Shown here piece by piece: positions 16,793-25,106 of a stretch of DNA of 64,000 nucleotides (the stretch's first letter is position 1; each line of letters starts with the position of its first letter). Under the pieces are notes generated by a model. It ran no database searches. It had not been told where the DNA came from and was given only the letters and a program-made list of their open reading frames with translations. The position numbers and the translations under genes were made by a program. The stretch comes from Streptomyces sp. RFCAC02. Its GTDB lineage: Bacteria; Actinomycetota; Actinomycetes; Streptomycetales; Streptomycetaceae. Location of the stretch: NCBI RefSeq assembly GCF_004193175.1, contig NZ_SAUH01000001.1, positions 6,038,306-6,102,305 of the forward strand. The letters are read 5' to 3'.

Positions 16793-18013
16793 GTGGTGGT
16801 TCCCGTCTCCGCGGTGAACGGCGGGGCGCGCCCCGCGGCCGGCAGGACGGCGGACGACCTGCGCCGCGACAACCTCGCTCTGCTCATGGGGCTCGTGCAC
16901 CACAGCGGCGGGCTGTCCCGGGCCGAGCTGACCCGGCGCACCGGCCTCAACCGCTCGACCGTCGGCGCCTGTCTGGCCGACCTGGCGGCGCTGGGGCTCG
17001 TGGTCGAGGGGCAGCCCGAGGCCAGCCCGCGCAAGGGCCGCCCGAGCCCGGTCTTCCAGCCGTCGCCGGACACCGTGGCCGTCACCGTGAACCCCGAGGT
17101 GGACGCCCTCACGATCGGCCTCGTCGGACTCGGCGGCCGGGTCCTGGAACGCTGGCGCATCGAGATCTCGGCCGGCCTCACCGCCGGCGACGTCGTCACC
17201 CGCAGTGCGGCGGCGATCCGCGCGCTGCTCGCCGGCCGGTCGCTCGCCGTCGCCGGCGTGGCGATCGCCGTCCCGGGGCAGGTCAGGCAGCGCGACGGCC
17301 AGGTGCGGGACGCGGTGCACCTCGGCTGGCGCGAGGAACCCCTCGCGGCGCGGCTGGCCGAGGCGACGGGTCTGCCGACGAGGGCGGCGAACGCGGCCTC
17401 CCTCGGCATGACCGGTGAGAGCGCGTTCGGCGCCGGCCGGGGCGTGGACGACCTGGTGTACTTCATCGGCGGCGCCAGCGGCATCGGCGGCGGGGTGATC
17501 AGCGGCGGCCGTGTGGTGCGCGGCGCCTCCGGATACGGCGGCGAGCTGGGGCACTTCATGGTCCGCGGCGGCGGGCGGACCTGCCCGTGCGGTGCGCGGG
17601 GCTGCCTGGAGATCGAGGTCACCCAGCACGAGCTGCTGGACGCCGTCGGGCTCGCCGCGCACCGGGCGGACCGGCTGGACGAGGCCCTGGCCGCCACGCG
17701 CGACGCGGCGGTGCTCGACGTCGTCCGGCGCGACCTCGACCTGCTCGGCATCGCCGTCCGGAACGCGGTCAACGTGTTCAATCCCCGCCTGGTCGTGCTG
17801 GGCGGATTCCTGGCGGCGCTCTACCGCAACCGCCCGGACGACGCGGTCCTCGCCGGGGACGCGATCCGCTCCAGCCGGGAGTCGCTGACGATCGCCACCG
17901 CCGAACTGGGCGCCGACCAACTGACCATCGGCACGGCCGAGCTGGCGTTCTCCGACCTGCTCACCGACCCCGCCGGCCACACGCCCACGCGCACCGGGCC
18001 GACCGCGCCCTGA
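16793..18013 (+). CDS. ROK family transcriptional regulator
   Basis: 406 residues. N-terminal winged helix (residues about 20-75: LLMGLVHHSGGLSRAELTRRTG, then LNRSTVGACLADLAALGLV) followed by a sugar-kinase-like ROK domain. The zinc motif is GGGRTCPCGARGCLEIE. GTG at 16793 has CCGGAGG upstream; an earlier in-frame codon at 16718 would lie inside the isomerase gene. ROK repressors usually bind palindromes near sugar operons and release on sugar binding. It is the third gene of the Gfo/Idh/MocA unit and a good candidate for the matching sites at 14598 and 20533. Confidence 0.9.
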   Translation: MVVPVSAVNGGARPAAGRTADDLRRDNLALLMGLVHHSGGLSRAELTRRTGLNRSTVGACLADLAALGLVVEGQPEASPRKGRPSPVFQPSPDTVAVTVNPEVDALTIGLVGLGGRVLERWRIEISAGLTAGDVVTRSAAAIRALLAGRSLAVAGVAIAVPGQVRQRDGQVRDAVHLGWREEPLAARLAEATGLPTRAANAASLGMTGESAFGAGRGVDDLVYFIGGASGIGGGVISGGRVVRGASGYGGELGHFMVRGGGRTCPCGARGCLEIEVTQHELLDAVGLAAHRADRLDEALAATRDAAVLDVVRRDLDLLGIAVRNAVNVFNPRLVVLGGFLAALYRNRPDDAVLAGDAIRSSRESLTIATAELGADQLTIGTAELAFSDLLTDPAGHTPTRTGPTAP

Positions 18014-18036
18014 CGGCCCGGTGCGCGCGGGCCTGC

Positions 18037-18942
18037 TCAGACCGGTCCGGCGAGCGCGGCGTCCAGGGCGCGTACGGCACGCCCGCACACGGCCAGGCTC
18101 TCGCGGGGCGGCCTGGGGGAGTGGTCCACCTCGACGACGATCCAGCAGTCGCTCTCCGCGCCGAGCCCGGCGATCAGGCCGGCGAGCGGCAGGTCGCCGA
18201 GGCCCGGTTCGCGCCACAGGCCGCGCGCGACGGTGGCGCGGTAGTCGAGGCCCTCGTCGCGGGAGCGCGCGGCCACGTCGGTGGCGATGTCCTTCAGGTG
18301 GACGCCGGCGACGCGCGCCCGGTGGGTCCCGAGCAGCCGTTCCAGGTCGGCCCCGGCCCAGGCGAGGTGCCCGAGGTCGGGGCCGAAGTCCAGGGCGGGG
18401 CCGGCCCCCTCCAGGACGGCGTCCGTCTCCCGCTCGGTCTCGATCCACGTGCCCACGTGCGGGTGGAGCGCGGGCACGGTGCCCTCGGCGCGCACGAGTC
18501 CGGCGGCCTCCCGCACGTCCGCCGTGATGCGGGCGAGGCGTTCGGCCGTGAACTCCCGGCCGAGCGCCGGCCGGCGCAGCCGCGGGTTGCCGGCGTCCAG
18601 GTCGAGCCCGAGGAAGACGACGGTCGCGCCGCACGCGGCGGCGGTGGCCGCCTGGGCGCGGACGTGGTCGAGGGCCGCGCGCCGTCCGGCGGCCCCGCTG
18701 TGCCGGCCGAGCGCCGCGTACCCGGGGCCGGCGGTCAGCCCGGCGCCGGCGAGCGCCCGCCGGTAGGACGCCGCGGACTGCCCCTCGGGTGGTGCGGGCT
18801 GCACGGCGTCGAAGCCTGCGGCGGCGACCGCGTCCAGCATCTCGCCGAGCGGTGGCGGGGACGTGAAGTCGAACCAGCCGTCCGCCGTGGCGAAGTACTG
18901 CAGCGGGTTGACGGCGACGGGGTGCCGTCCGATGCGCGTCAC
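18037..18942 (-). CDS. sugar phosphate isomerase/epimerase, inosose dehydratase (IolE)-like
   Basis: 301 residues, TIM-barrel of the IolE/xylose-isomerase-like family. Family pattern: PALHPHVGTWIETERETDAVL, ALDFGPDLGHLAWAGAD (Asp/His metal ligands), VAGVHLKDI, and CWIVVEVDHSPRPP with the last Glu ligand. GTG start at 18942 overlaps the stop expected for the upstream GMC gene as GTGA. Both are on the minus strand and convergent with the ROK gene, 23 bases apart. The second barrel protein of the island probably acts on a product of the GMC oxidase or of the dehydrogenase (inference). Confidence 0.87.
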   Translation of the reverse strand: MTRIGRHPVAVNPLQYFATADGWFDFTSPPPLGEMLDAVAAAGFDAVQPAPPEGQSAASYRRALAGAGLTAGPGYAALGRHSGAAGRRAALDHVRAQAATAAACGATVVFLGLDLDAGNPRLRRPALGREFTAERLARITADVREAAGLVRAEGTVPALHPHVGTWIETERETDAVLEGAGPALDFGPDLGHLAWAGADLERLLGTHRARVAGVHLKDIATDVAARSRDEGLDYRATVARGLWREPGLGDLPLAGLIAGLGAESDCWIVVEVDHSPRPPRESLAVCGRAVRALDAALAGPV

Positions 18943-20413
18943 ACCGCCGCCCGGGGGCGGGGGCGGCCGTGCCGGTGATGGCCCGCGCGGTGCGCAGGGC
19001 GAGGGCGACGACGTTCAGCGTGGGATTGGTCGTCGTGCGGGTGCTGACGACGCCGTTGCCCGCGACATGGAGATTGTCGGTGCCCCAGACCTTTCCGTGG
19101 CTGTCGGCGACCCCTGTCTCCTCCGTGCCGAGGCGGGTCGACCCCATCAGGTGCAGGCTGCCGCCGGGCGGCGCGACCGACAGGGCGAGCCCGTACGTCG
19201 TGTCCCGGACGGCGTCCGCGACGGCGGCGTGGTCGGCGACCGCGGCGTGCAGCCGGGCGCGGTCCTCATCGCCGAGGACGAAGCGGGCCGTGACCAGCGG
19301 CAGGCCCCAGCCGTCGCGCCGTTCGCCGTCGAAGACCAGCCGGTTGCCGGGGTCGGGGTCGACCCCGACGAACTGGCCGATGTCGGCGGTCTCGCGGACC
19401 GGCACGCCGGCGGGGAACCCGGGGACCTCCGTCCAGGGCGGCACGATCTGCGTGTGGGGGCCGCGCATACGGCTCGACGGGATCCATACGCCGAACGACT
19501 CGTCGTCGCCCGCCCCGTCGAGCAGGTGGTCCGCGAGCCGTACGCGCGAGCTGACCATCGTGTGATCGGTCAGGTACCGGCCGAGCGCGGGGGGCCGTAC
19601 GCCCGAGGCGTGGAGGATGAGGGGGGAGCCGAGTGCCCCTGCGGCCACGACGATCTCGCCGGCCTCGACGCGCAGCCCGCGCCGTCCGGCGGCGTCCCCC
19701 GCGATCACGGCCGTCGCGCGGCTGCCCGCCATCTCGACGCGCCGGACGGCCAGGCCGGGAACGATGGTCACCCGGCCCGCGGTTCCGCCGCCCGGCGCTG
19801 ACAGCAGCGCGTCGATGCCGGCGTACTCGATGACGCCGGCGGGTGTGCGGCGCATGCCGATGGGCAGCGGCTGGACCCCGCGCCCCGGCGGCAGGCCGGG
19901 GAAGCGTTCGGCGAGCGCGGCGAGCAGCCGGCGCTGCCGCACTCCGCCCGCGCCCACCTGCTCGTTGGACCACAGGAGGGCGGCGGCCTCGGACCACAGC
20001 GCGCGCATCTCCTCCTCGGGGACGGACGGTTCGGCCTCCGTCGCGTGGTCGGGGGGCGCGCAGACGTGCGACCAGAGGGTCATCATGCCGCCGATGCCAT
20101 GGGCGAACCGTTGCCCGCGCAGCCCGGGCAGCGGGCGCTCGGCGTTCCCGTAGGGCACGAGACCGGCGAGGACGCGGGGGCCGAACTCGGTGAGGAGCTG
20201 TTCCTCGCGCGGGTAGGCGTTGCGCAGGTGGGTGCCGAGACCGGAGTCGTGCGGCCGGTCGCCCGCCTCCAGGACGACGGCGGTGAGGCCCGCGCGGGCG
20301 ACCTCGCCGGCCACGGCGGCACCACCGGCGCCCGAGCCGATGACGGCCACGTCAGCCCGCAGGACTGCGCCGTCACTGGGGTCGCGCCGCACCTCGACGT
20401 GCTGGAGAGGCAT
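18939..20413 (-). CDS. GMC family FAD-dependent oxidoreductase, frame broken at the extreme 3' end
   Basis: About 491 residues. N-terminal FAD site VAVIGSGAGGAAVAGEVARAG with the distal acidic residue in VLEAGDRP, and a GMC C-terminal block with HLMGSTRLG, NLHVAGNGVVSTRTTTNPTLN and ALRTARAI. Members oxidise sugar or glycoside hydroxyls (pyranose 2-oxidase and C-glycoside 3-oxidase types). ATG 20413. In the given sequence no stop follows: the frame runs through the next gene to 16601. One additional base in the G/C runs at 18950-18963 would end it at TGA 18939-18941, overlapping the next GTG. So the end given here assumes that repair. Divergent from the importer operon. Confidence 0.85.
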
Positions 20414-20530
20414 TCCCGGTCCCTTCTCGCCGTGCTCCGGGCACGGGAGCTGCCCCGGCGGGGGCGCGCGGGCCGGCCCGGATGGATTCCACACGGATGC
20501 TTGCGTCGCCGCGCACCCGACTGCTAGACA

Positions 20531-20561
20531 TGTTGGCACCAACAACAAAGTATTTCAATAC
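20531..20561 (+). promoter_or_regulatory. candidate promoter with palindromic operator of the importer operon
   Basis: Perfect 14-base palindrome TGTTGGCACCAACA (20531-20544) covers a -35-like TTGGCA (20533-20538). A weak -10 (CAATAC, 20556-20561) follows at 17 bases. TTGGCACCAACAAC resembles the element at 14598-14611. Placement over the -35 fits repression by the ROK protein encoded nearby (inference). The same 117-bp gap must also hold the promoter for the GMC gene on the other strand. Confidence 0.55.
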
Positions 20562-20609
20562 GACTTGCCCGCAGATGGTGCTTATTCAACGGTGAAAGGA
20601 CTCTGCGTC

Positions 20610-20708
20610 ATGGTGCAGTTGGACGACCGCACAACGCTACGGTCCCCCGGAACAGCCGGGGAGCATGTGGAGTGCTTCTTCATGCACAGCGCGGAACCGG
20701 TCGGATGA
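20610..20708 (+). CDS. possible 32-residue leader peptide, coupled to permease
   Basis: Short open frame with a good ribosome binding site (AAAGGA, nine bases before ATG 20610). Its stop overlaps the permease ATG as ATGA at 20705-20708. The permease itself has no clear binding site, so translation coming from this small frame could load it. The peptide is soluble, with a Cys-Phe-Phe near its C-terminus, and matches no family I know. It contains a small hairpin (CCCCGG/CCGGGG, 20645-20661). Alternatives: it may be unused, or the permease may start upstream at GTG 20672. Confidence 0.45.
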   Translation: MVQLDDRTTLRSPGTAGEHVECFFMHSAEPVG

Positions 20709-21646
20709 CCTCCGTCCCGACCACGGCCCCCGCGCGGACCCCCGCGGCGACACGGGTCCCGGCCCGCCCGTCCCGGAAACGGCGCAGCTGGACGGGGCTC
20801 TGGTTCGTCGCGCCCTTCCTGTGCGTCTTCCTCGTCGTGATCGTGGCGCCGATCCTGTACGCGGTCTACCTCAGTCTCTTCCGCGACCGGCTGATCGGCG
20901 GCACGATCTTCGTCGGCGCCGACAACTACCTCAAGGCCCTGCAGGACCCCGAGTTCTGGTCATCGCTGGGACGCGTGGGCGGCTACATGCTGGTCCAGGT
21001 CCCCGTGATGCTGGCCCTGTCCGTCTTCGCCGCACTGGCCCTCGACAGCGCGCGCCTCCACTTCCGGCCGCTCTACCGGATAGCCCTCTTCCTGCCGTAC
21101 GCCGTGCCCGCCGTGGTCGCCGCGCTCATGTGGGGCTTCATGTACGGCTCCCAGTCCGGCCTCGTCGGCGACCTGAACGACCTCCTCGGCGTCGTCCTGC
21201 CCGACCCGCTCTCCAGCAGCTGGGTGCTCGTCGCGATCGGCAATGTCGCCACCTGGGAGTTCGTCGGCTTCAACATGCTGATCCTCTACTCCGCCCTGCA
21301 GCTCGTACCCAGGGAGCGCTATGAGGCGGCGACGCTCGACGGCGCGGGTCGCGTCCGGATCGTCCGGCACATCAAGCTCCCGGCGATGAAGCAGTCGCTC
21401 GTCCTGGCCGTCGTCTTCTCCGTCATCGGCAGCTTCCAGCTCTTCAACGAACCGAGCGTCCTCAAGTCCCTCGCGCCGAACACCATCTCGTCGGCCTACA
21501 CCCCAAATCTCTATGCCTACAACCTTTCCTTCGCCGGCCAGCAGTTCAACTACGCCGCCGCCATCTCCATCCTCATCGGCCTGATCACCATGATCGTGGC
21601 CTATGTGATCCAGTACTTCGGCACTCGCCGGGAGGGGGCACGATGA
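20705..21646 (+). CDS. carbohydrate ABC transporter permease, CUT1 (UgpA/MalF-like)
   Basis: 313 residues with six hydrophobic segments after a positively charged N-terminus. Begins LWFVAPFLCVFLVVIVAPILYAVYLSLF; the cytoplasmic EAA loop is YEAATLDGAGRVRIVRHIKLP. Forms the membrane pore with the next gene product. ATG at 20705 overlaps the stop of a small upstream frame; an in-frame GTG at 20672 is an alternative. The 3' end overlaps the next ATG by four bases. As in many actinomycetes no ATPase gene is in the operon; a shared MsiK-type ATPase elsewhere is expected. Confidence 0.93.
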   Translation: MTSVPTTAPARTPAATRVPARPSRKRRSWTGLWFVAPFLCVFLVVIVAPILYAVYLSLFRDRLIGGTIFVGADNYLKALQDPEFWSSLGRVGGYMLVQVPVMLALSVFAALALDSARLHFRPLYRIALFLPYAVPAVVAALMWGFMYGSQSGLVGDLNDLLGVVLPDPLSSSWVLVAIGNVATWEFVGFNMLILYSALQLVPRERYEAATLDGAGRVRIVRHIKLPAMKQSLVLAVVFSVIGSFQLFNEPSVLKSLAPNTISSAYTPNLYAYNLSFAGQQFNYAAAISILIGLITMIVAYVIQYFGTRREGAR

Positions 21647-22527
21647 GACGTCCGCACGCTCTGCCCGGACAGCCGGGAGGACGCAAGTCGATCCTGCTCA
21701 CCCTGATGATGGGCCTGCTGCTGCTCTACACCGTGGTGCCCATCCTGTGGCTGGTCATCAACGCGACGAAGACCCAGGATTCGCTGCTGTCGTCCTTCGG
21801 CCTGTGGTTCTCCGGCGACTTCGCGCTGTGGGACAACATCGTCGACACCTTCACCTACGCGGACGGCCAGTTCGGCCGCTGGCTGCTGAACACTCTGCTG
21901 TACGTCGTCGTCGGCGCGGGCGGGGGCACCGTCCTGGCCACCCTGGCCGGCTACGGGCTCGCGCGTTTCGACTTCCCGGGCAAGCGCGCGTTCCTGCCCG
22001 TCCTGCTCGGCGCCATCGCGATCCCCGCCACCGCCCTCGCCGTGCCGACGTTCCTGCTCTTCAGCAACATGGCGCTCACGAACACCCCGTGGGCGGTGAT
22101 CATCCCGTCGCTCATCAACCCGCTGGGCCTGTACCTGGTGTGGTTCTTCACCGAGGACGCCGTCCCCGAGCAACTGCTGGAGGCCGCGCGCATCGACGGC
22201 GCCGGCGAGTTCCGCATCTTCCGGACCATCGCCCTGCGGCTCCTGATGCCGGCCCTCGTGCCCGTCCTGCTCTTCAGCTTCGTCACGGCGTGGAACAACT
22301 ACTTCCTGCCGCTGATCATGCTGAACGACGCCGACTGGCTGCCCCTCACGGTCGGCCTGAACAACTGGAGCATGCAGAACCAGCAGGCGGTGACGGCCAC
22401 CGGGCACGCGATCGACAGCATCATCGTCACCGGCTCCCTCCTGTCGGTCGTCCCGACGATCGTGCTGTTCCTCGGACTGCAGCGCTACTGGGAGTCCGGC
22501 CTCGTCGCCGGCAGCGTCAAGGAATAG
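21643..22527 (+). CDS. carbohydrate ABC transporter permease, CUT1 (UgpE/MalG-like)
   Basis: 294 residues, six membrane segments, second permease of the importer. EAA loop LEAARIDGAGEFRIFRTIAL; VPTFLLFSNMALTNTPWAVII and FVTAWNNYFLPLIML are typical MalG-side blocks. The start overlaps the first permease stop (ATGA). The binding lipoprotein follows after 12 bases. The pair imports an oligosaccharide or glycoside; specificity comes from the binding protein. Confidence 0.93.
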   Translation: MRRPHALPGQPGGRKSILLTLMMGLLLLYTVVPILWLVINATKTQDSLLSSFGLWFSGDFALWDNIVDTFTYADGQFGRWLLNTLLYVVVGAGGGTVLATLAGYGLARFDFPGKRAFLPVLLGAIAIPATALAVPTFLLFSNMALTNTPWAVIIPSLINPLGLYLVWFFTEDAVPEQLLEAARIDGAGEFRIFRTIALRLLMPALVPVLLFSFVTAWNNYFLPLIMLNDADWLPLTVGLNNWSMQNQQAVTATGHAIDSIIVTGSLLSVVPTIVLFLGLQRYWESGLVAGSVKE

Positions 22528-22539
22528 GAACCGAGCCGC

Positions 22540-23895
22540 ATGCACCTCTCCACCAGGCCCGTACGCAGGGCGCTTCCCCGTGCGGCACTCGCCGCCACCG
22601 CCGCGGCCACGCTGGCCCTGACGGGCTGCTCGGCCGGGGACTTCGACACCGGATTCACCGCCACCGCCGCCGAGATCGACCGGGCGCTGCACACCGAGAC
22701 CTCGATCGACTTCTGGTCCTGGTCGCCGCAGGCGGCGCAGATGGCCGAGGCGTTCGAGGAGGAGTACCCGGACATCACCGTCAACGTGACGAACGTCGGC
22801 GGCAGCGATGTCGCCTACACCAAGCTGCAGAACGCCATGAAGGCCGAGTCCGGCATCCCGGACGTCGTCTACATGGAGTACCTGGCGATGCCGCAGTTCG
22901 CCCTCCAGGGATCGCTCACCAACCTGGAGGAGTACACGCGGGACACGCTGGAGGACGAGTTCTCCGACGAGATCTGGTCGCAGGTCGCCACCCGCGACGG
23001 CGTCTACGGCGTCCCTCTCGACTCCGGCCCGCTCGTCCTGTACTACCGGCCCGACGTCTTCGAGGCCCACGGGCTCGACGTCCCGACCACCTGGGACGAA
23101 TACGCCGCGGCCGCCCGGACCCTGCACGAGGAGGACCCGAGCGCGTACATCACCGCCGACGCGGGGGACGGCAACGGTGCCCTGGCCATGATCTGGCAGG
23201 CCGGTGGGCGCCCGTTCGCCTCCTCGGGCGGCGACCTGTCGGTGGACCTCCAGGACTCCGGCAGCGCCGCGTGGGCCGACATGTGGGGCGGCCTGCTGGA
23301 CGAGGGGCTGATCGCCGACCGGGTGGCGCAGTGGTCGAACGAGTGGCTGCGCGGCATGGCGGACGGCACGTACGCCACCTGGGTCGCCGGGGCCTGGGGC
23401 GGTTCGGCCCTGGAGAGCCATGTGCCGAGCGCCGCCGGGAAGTGGCGCGTCGCGCCGATCCCCCAGTACGCCCCCGGGGAGGACGCGGGGTCGGAGAGCG
23501 GCGGCTCGGGGCTGACGATCCCGGCCGGCAGCGACGACAAACTCGCCGCCATGGGCTTCGTCCAGTGGATGACGACCAGCGAACGGGCCAACGGCATCTG
23601 GACCGACGCCGGACAGGTCCCGGCCGTCTCCGACGTCCTCGCCTCGGACGCCTGGCTCGACGCCGAAGCCCCCTACTTCGGGGGCCAGCAGGTGAACCGC
23701 GTGTACGCCCGGGCGTCCGCCTCCGTGCTGCCCGGCTGGCAGTACCTGCCGTTCGAGCCGTACGCCAACAGCGTCTTCAGCGACACGGTCGGCCAGGCGT
23801 ACGCGGGCGCTGTGTCTTTGAGCGAGGGCCTGCGGAACTGGGAGGAGAAGATCCGCTCCTACGGCGAGGAGCAGGGGTTCACCCTCCGGGAATGA
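22540..23895 (+). CDS. extracellular sugar-binding lipoprotein of the CUT1 importer
   Basis: 451 residues, family 1 solute-binding protein. Lipoprotein signal with the lipobox LALTGC, so Cys30 is lipidated. Mature domain starts SIDFWSWSPQAAQMAEAFEEEYP, with GIPDVVYMEYLAMPQFA, GVYGVPLDSGPLVLYYRPDVF and TTWDEYAAAARTL. Captures the substrate outside the cell for the two permeases. It is placed third, after the permeases, an order less usual than binding-protein-first. A strong terminator follows, closing the operon. Confidence 0.93.
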   Translation: MHLSTRPVRRALPRAALAATAAATLALTGCSAGDFDTGFTATAAEIDRALHTETSIDFWSWSPQAAQMAEAFEEEYPDITVNVTNVGGSDVAYTKLQNAMKAESGIPDVVYMEYLAMPQFALQGSLTNLEEYTRDTLEDEFSDEIWSQVATRDGVYGVPLDSGPLVLYYRPDVFEAHGLDVPTTWDEYAAAARTLHEEDPSAYITADAGDGNGALAMIWQAGGRPFASSGGDLSVDLQDSGSAAWADMWGGLLDEGLIADRVAQWSNEWLRGMADGTYATWVAGAWGGSALESHVPSAAGKWRVAPIPQYAPGEDAGSESGGSGLTIPAGSDDKLAAMGFVQWMTTSERANGIWTDAGQVPAVSDVLASDAWLDAEAPYFGGQQVNRVYARASASVLPGWQYLPFEPYANSVFSDTVGQAYAGAVSLSEGLRNWEEKIRSYGEEQGFTLRE

Positions 23896-23898
23896 CAC

Positions 23899-23926
23899 GG
23901 CGGGCGGGGGGAGACCCCCGCCCGCC
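23899..23926 (+). terminator. strong hairpin closing the importer operon
   Basis: Twelve-base perfect stem around GGGCGGGGG (23902-23910) and CCCCCGCCC (23915-23923), extended by three further pairs, with a GAGA loop. It lies three bases after the lipoprotein stop and just before the convergent dehydrogenase stop, so it can act for both. Confidence 0.85.
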
Positions 23927-23933
23927 CGGCGTC

Positions 23934-24962
23934 TCAGGGCCGCAGCACCAGCCGGATCGGCGACCCCTCCTTGGTGTGCATCCGCTCGACCGCCCGGTGC
24001 ACGTCCTCCAGCGGCAGCACGTCCGTGACCGAGCGCGAGAAGTCCAGCCGCCCGCCCGCGGTCAGCCCCACGAGCTGCCCCACGGCGTCGTCCCCCGACC
24101 CGTAGTGGCCGAGCACCTGCTGCCGCAGGAAGCTGAGGCCGGTGCTGTCCTCGATGTGCAGTGGGCGTCCGGTGAGCCCGACCAGCACGAGCCGGCCGCC
24201 GACCCCCAGCACGCGCAGCGCCTGCGCGCGCACCGCCTCGACACCGGCGAAGTCGAACGCCGCGCGCAGCCCCTGCCCGCCGGTCAGGCCGGCCACCCGC
24301 GCGGCGAAGTCCGGATCGCCGGGGTCGAGGGCCTCGTCGGCACCGAAGGCGATGGCGCGCTCGCGCGCCACCGGCTCCGGGTCCACGGCGATGACGGGGT
24401 ACGCGCCGACCGCCCGCAGCAACTGCACCCCGTGCGCCCCGAGACCGCCGACGCCCCACACTCCGACGGCCTCCGCGGGACGGACGGCGCCCGTCTCCGT
24501 GATCGCTCCCCACGGCGTCGAGACCGCGTCCGGGATGATCGCGGCCTGCTCGAAGGGGATCGACCCGGGCAGCGCGGTGAGCGTGCCCACCGAGGCGAGG
24601 GCGTACTCGGCCCAGCCGCCGTCGTAGTCCACGCCGCGCGTCCACAGCTGCTCACCGCGGTGCTCCCCGGCCTGGAGGACCACCCGGTCGCCCTCCTGCC
24701 ATCCGGCGACCCCGGGGCCGAGGGCGGCCACCGTGCCGGCGACCTCGTGCCCGAGCACGACGCTGTCGCCCGTGCGGTAGCGGCCCCCGGTCAGCGTGCC
24801 GTCGATCAGGTGCACGTCCGAGAGGCAGACCCCGGCCGCCGCCACGCGCACCAGCACCTCGCCCGCGCCCGGCACCGGCTTCGGCACGTCCTCCACGCGC
24901 AGCACGCGGTCGGGGTAGTGCAGCCGTGCCGCGCGCATCGTCTCCCCGGTGGTCTCTCCCAT
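23934..24962 (-). CDS. zinc-type medium-chain alcohol dehydrogenase
   Basis: 342 residues, MDR superfamily. Catalytic zinc ligands are present: Cys in AAGVCLSDVHLIDG and His-Glu in VVLGHEVAGTV. Rossmann motif VGVWGVGGLGAHGVQLL. The four-cysteine structural-zinc loop normally found at residues 90-110 is absent (the region reads AGEHRGEQLWTRGVDYDGG), so this is a structural-zinc-free member. ATG 24962 is taken as start; ATG 24938 with GGGGAGACG upstream is an alternative. Divergent from a TetR gene, with overlapping promoters between them; probably the regulator's target. Substrate alcohol unknown. Confidence 0.9.
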   Translation of the reverse strand: MGETTGETMRAARLHYPDRVLRVEDVPKPVPGAGEVLVRVAAAGVCLSDVHLIDGTLTGGRYRTGDSVVLGHEVAGTVAALGPGVAGWQEGDRVVLQAGEHRGEQLWTRGVDYDGGWAEYALASVGTLTALPGSIPFEQAAIIPDAVSTPWGAITETGAVRPAEAVGVWGVGGLGAHGVQLLRAVGAYPVIAVDPEPVARERAIAFGADEALDPGDPDFAARVAGLTGGQGLRAAFDFAGVEAVRAQALRVLGVGGRLVLVGLTGRPLHIEDSTGLSFLRQQVLGHYGSGDDAVGQLVGLTAGGRLDFSRSVTDVLPLEDVHRAVERMHTKEGSPIRLVLRP

Positions 24963-25040
24963 GGCGGTCTTCTCTCGTCCGGTCCGGAGCCGCGGCCCCG
25001 GATCGTCCCCCGGCGGACCCGGCCGCGCCCCAACGCAAGT

Positions 25041-25086
25041 CTTCCTGCATTGGACGGTACGACCCGCTCGCGAGCAATGCAAGGAG
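25041..25086. promoter_or_regulatory. divergent promoters framed by an inverted repeat, likely TetR operator
   Basis: On the minus strand TTGCAT (25077-25082), 17 bases, TACCGT (25054-25059) is a good promoter for the dehydrogenase. On the plus strand TTGGAC (25050-25055) with AGCAAT 17 bases later is a weaker one for the TetR gene. The arms CTTCCTGCATTG (25041-25052) and CAATGCAAGGAG (25075-25086) are inverted repeats (10 of 12) covering both promoters. Confidence 0.6.
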
Positions 25087-25106
25087 CCTGGCGTTAGCCT
25101 GGTGCC

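Noticed and set aside
16601..18938. Continuation of the GMC oxidoreductase frame as a 1315-residue protein
   Set aside because: After the GMC C-terminus the frame is antisense or out of frame to well-supported genes and gives Arg/Pro/Gly-rich sequence without domains. It is due to a missing stop after a likely one-base loss.
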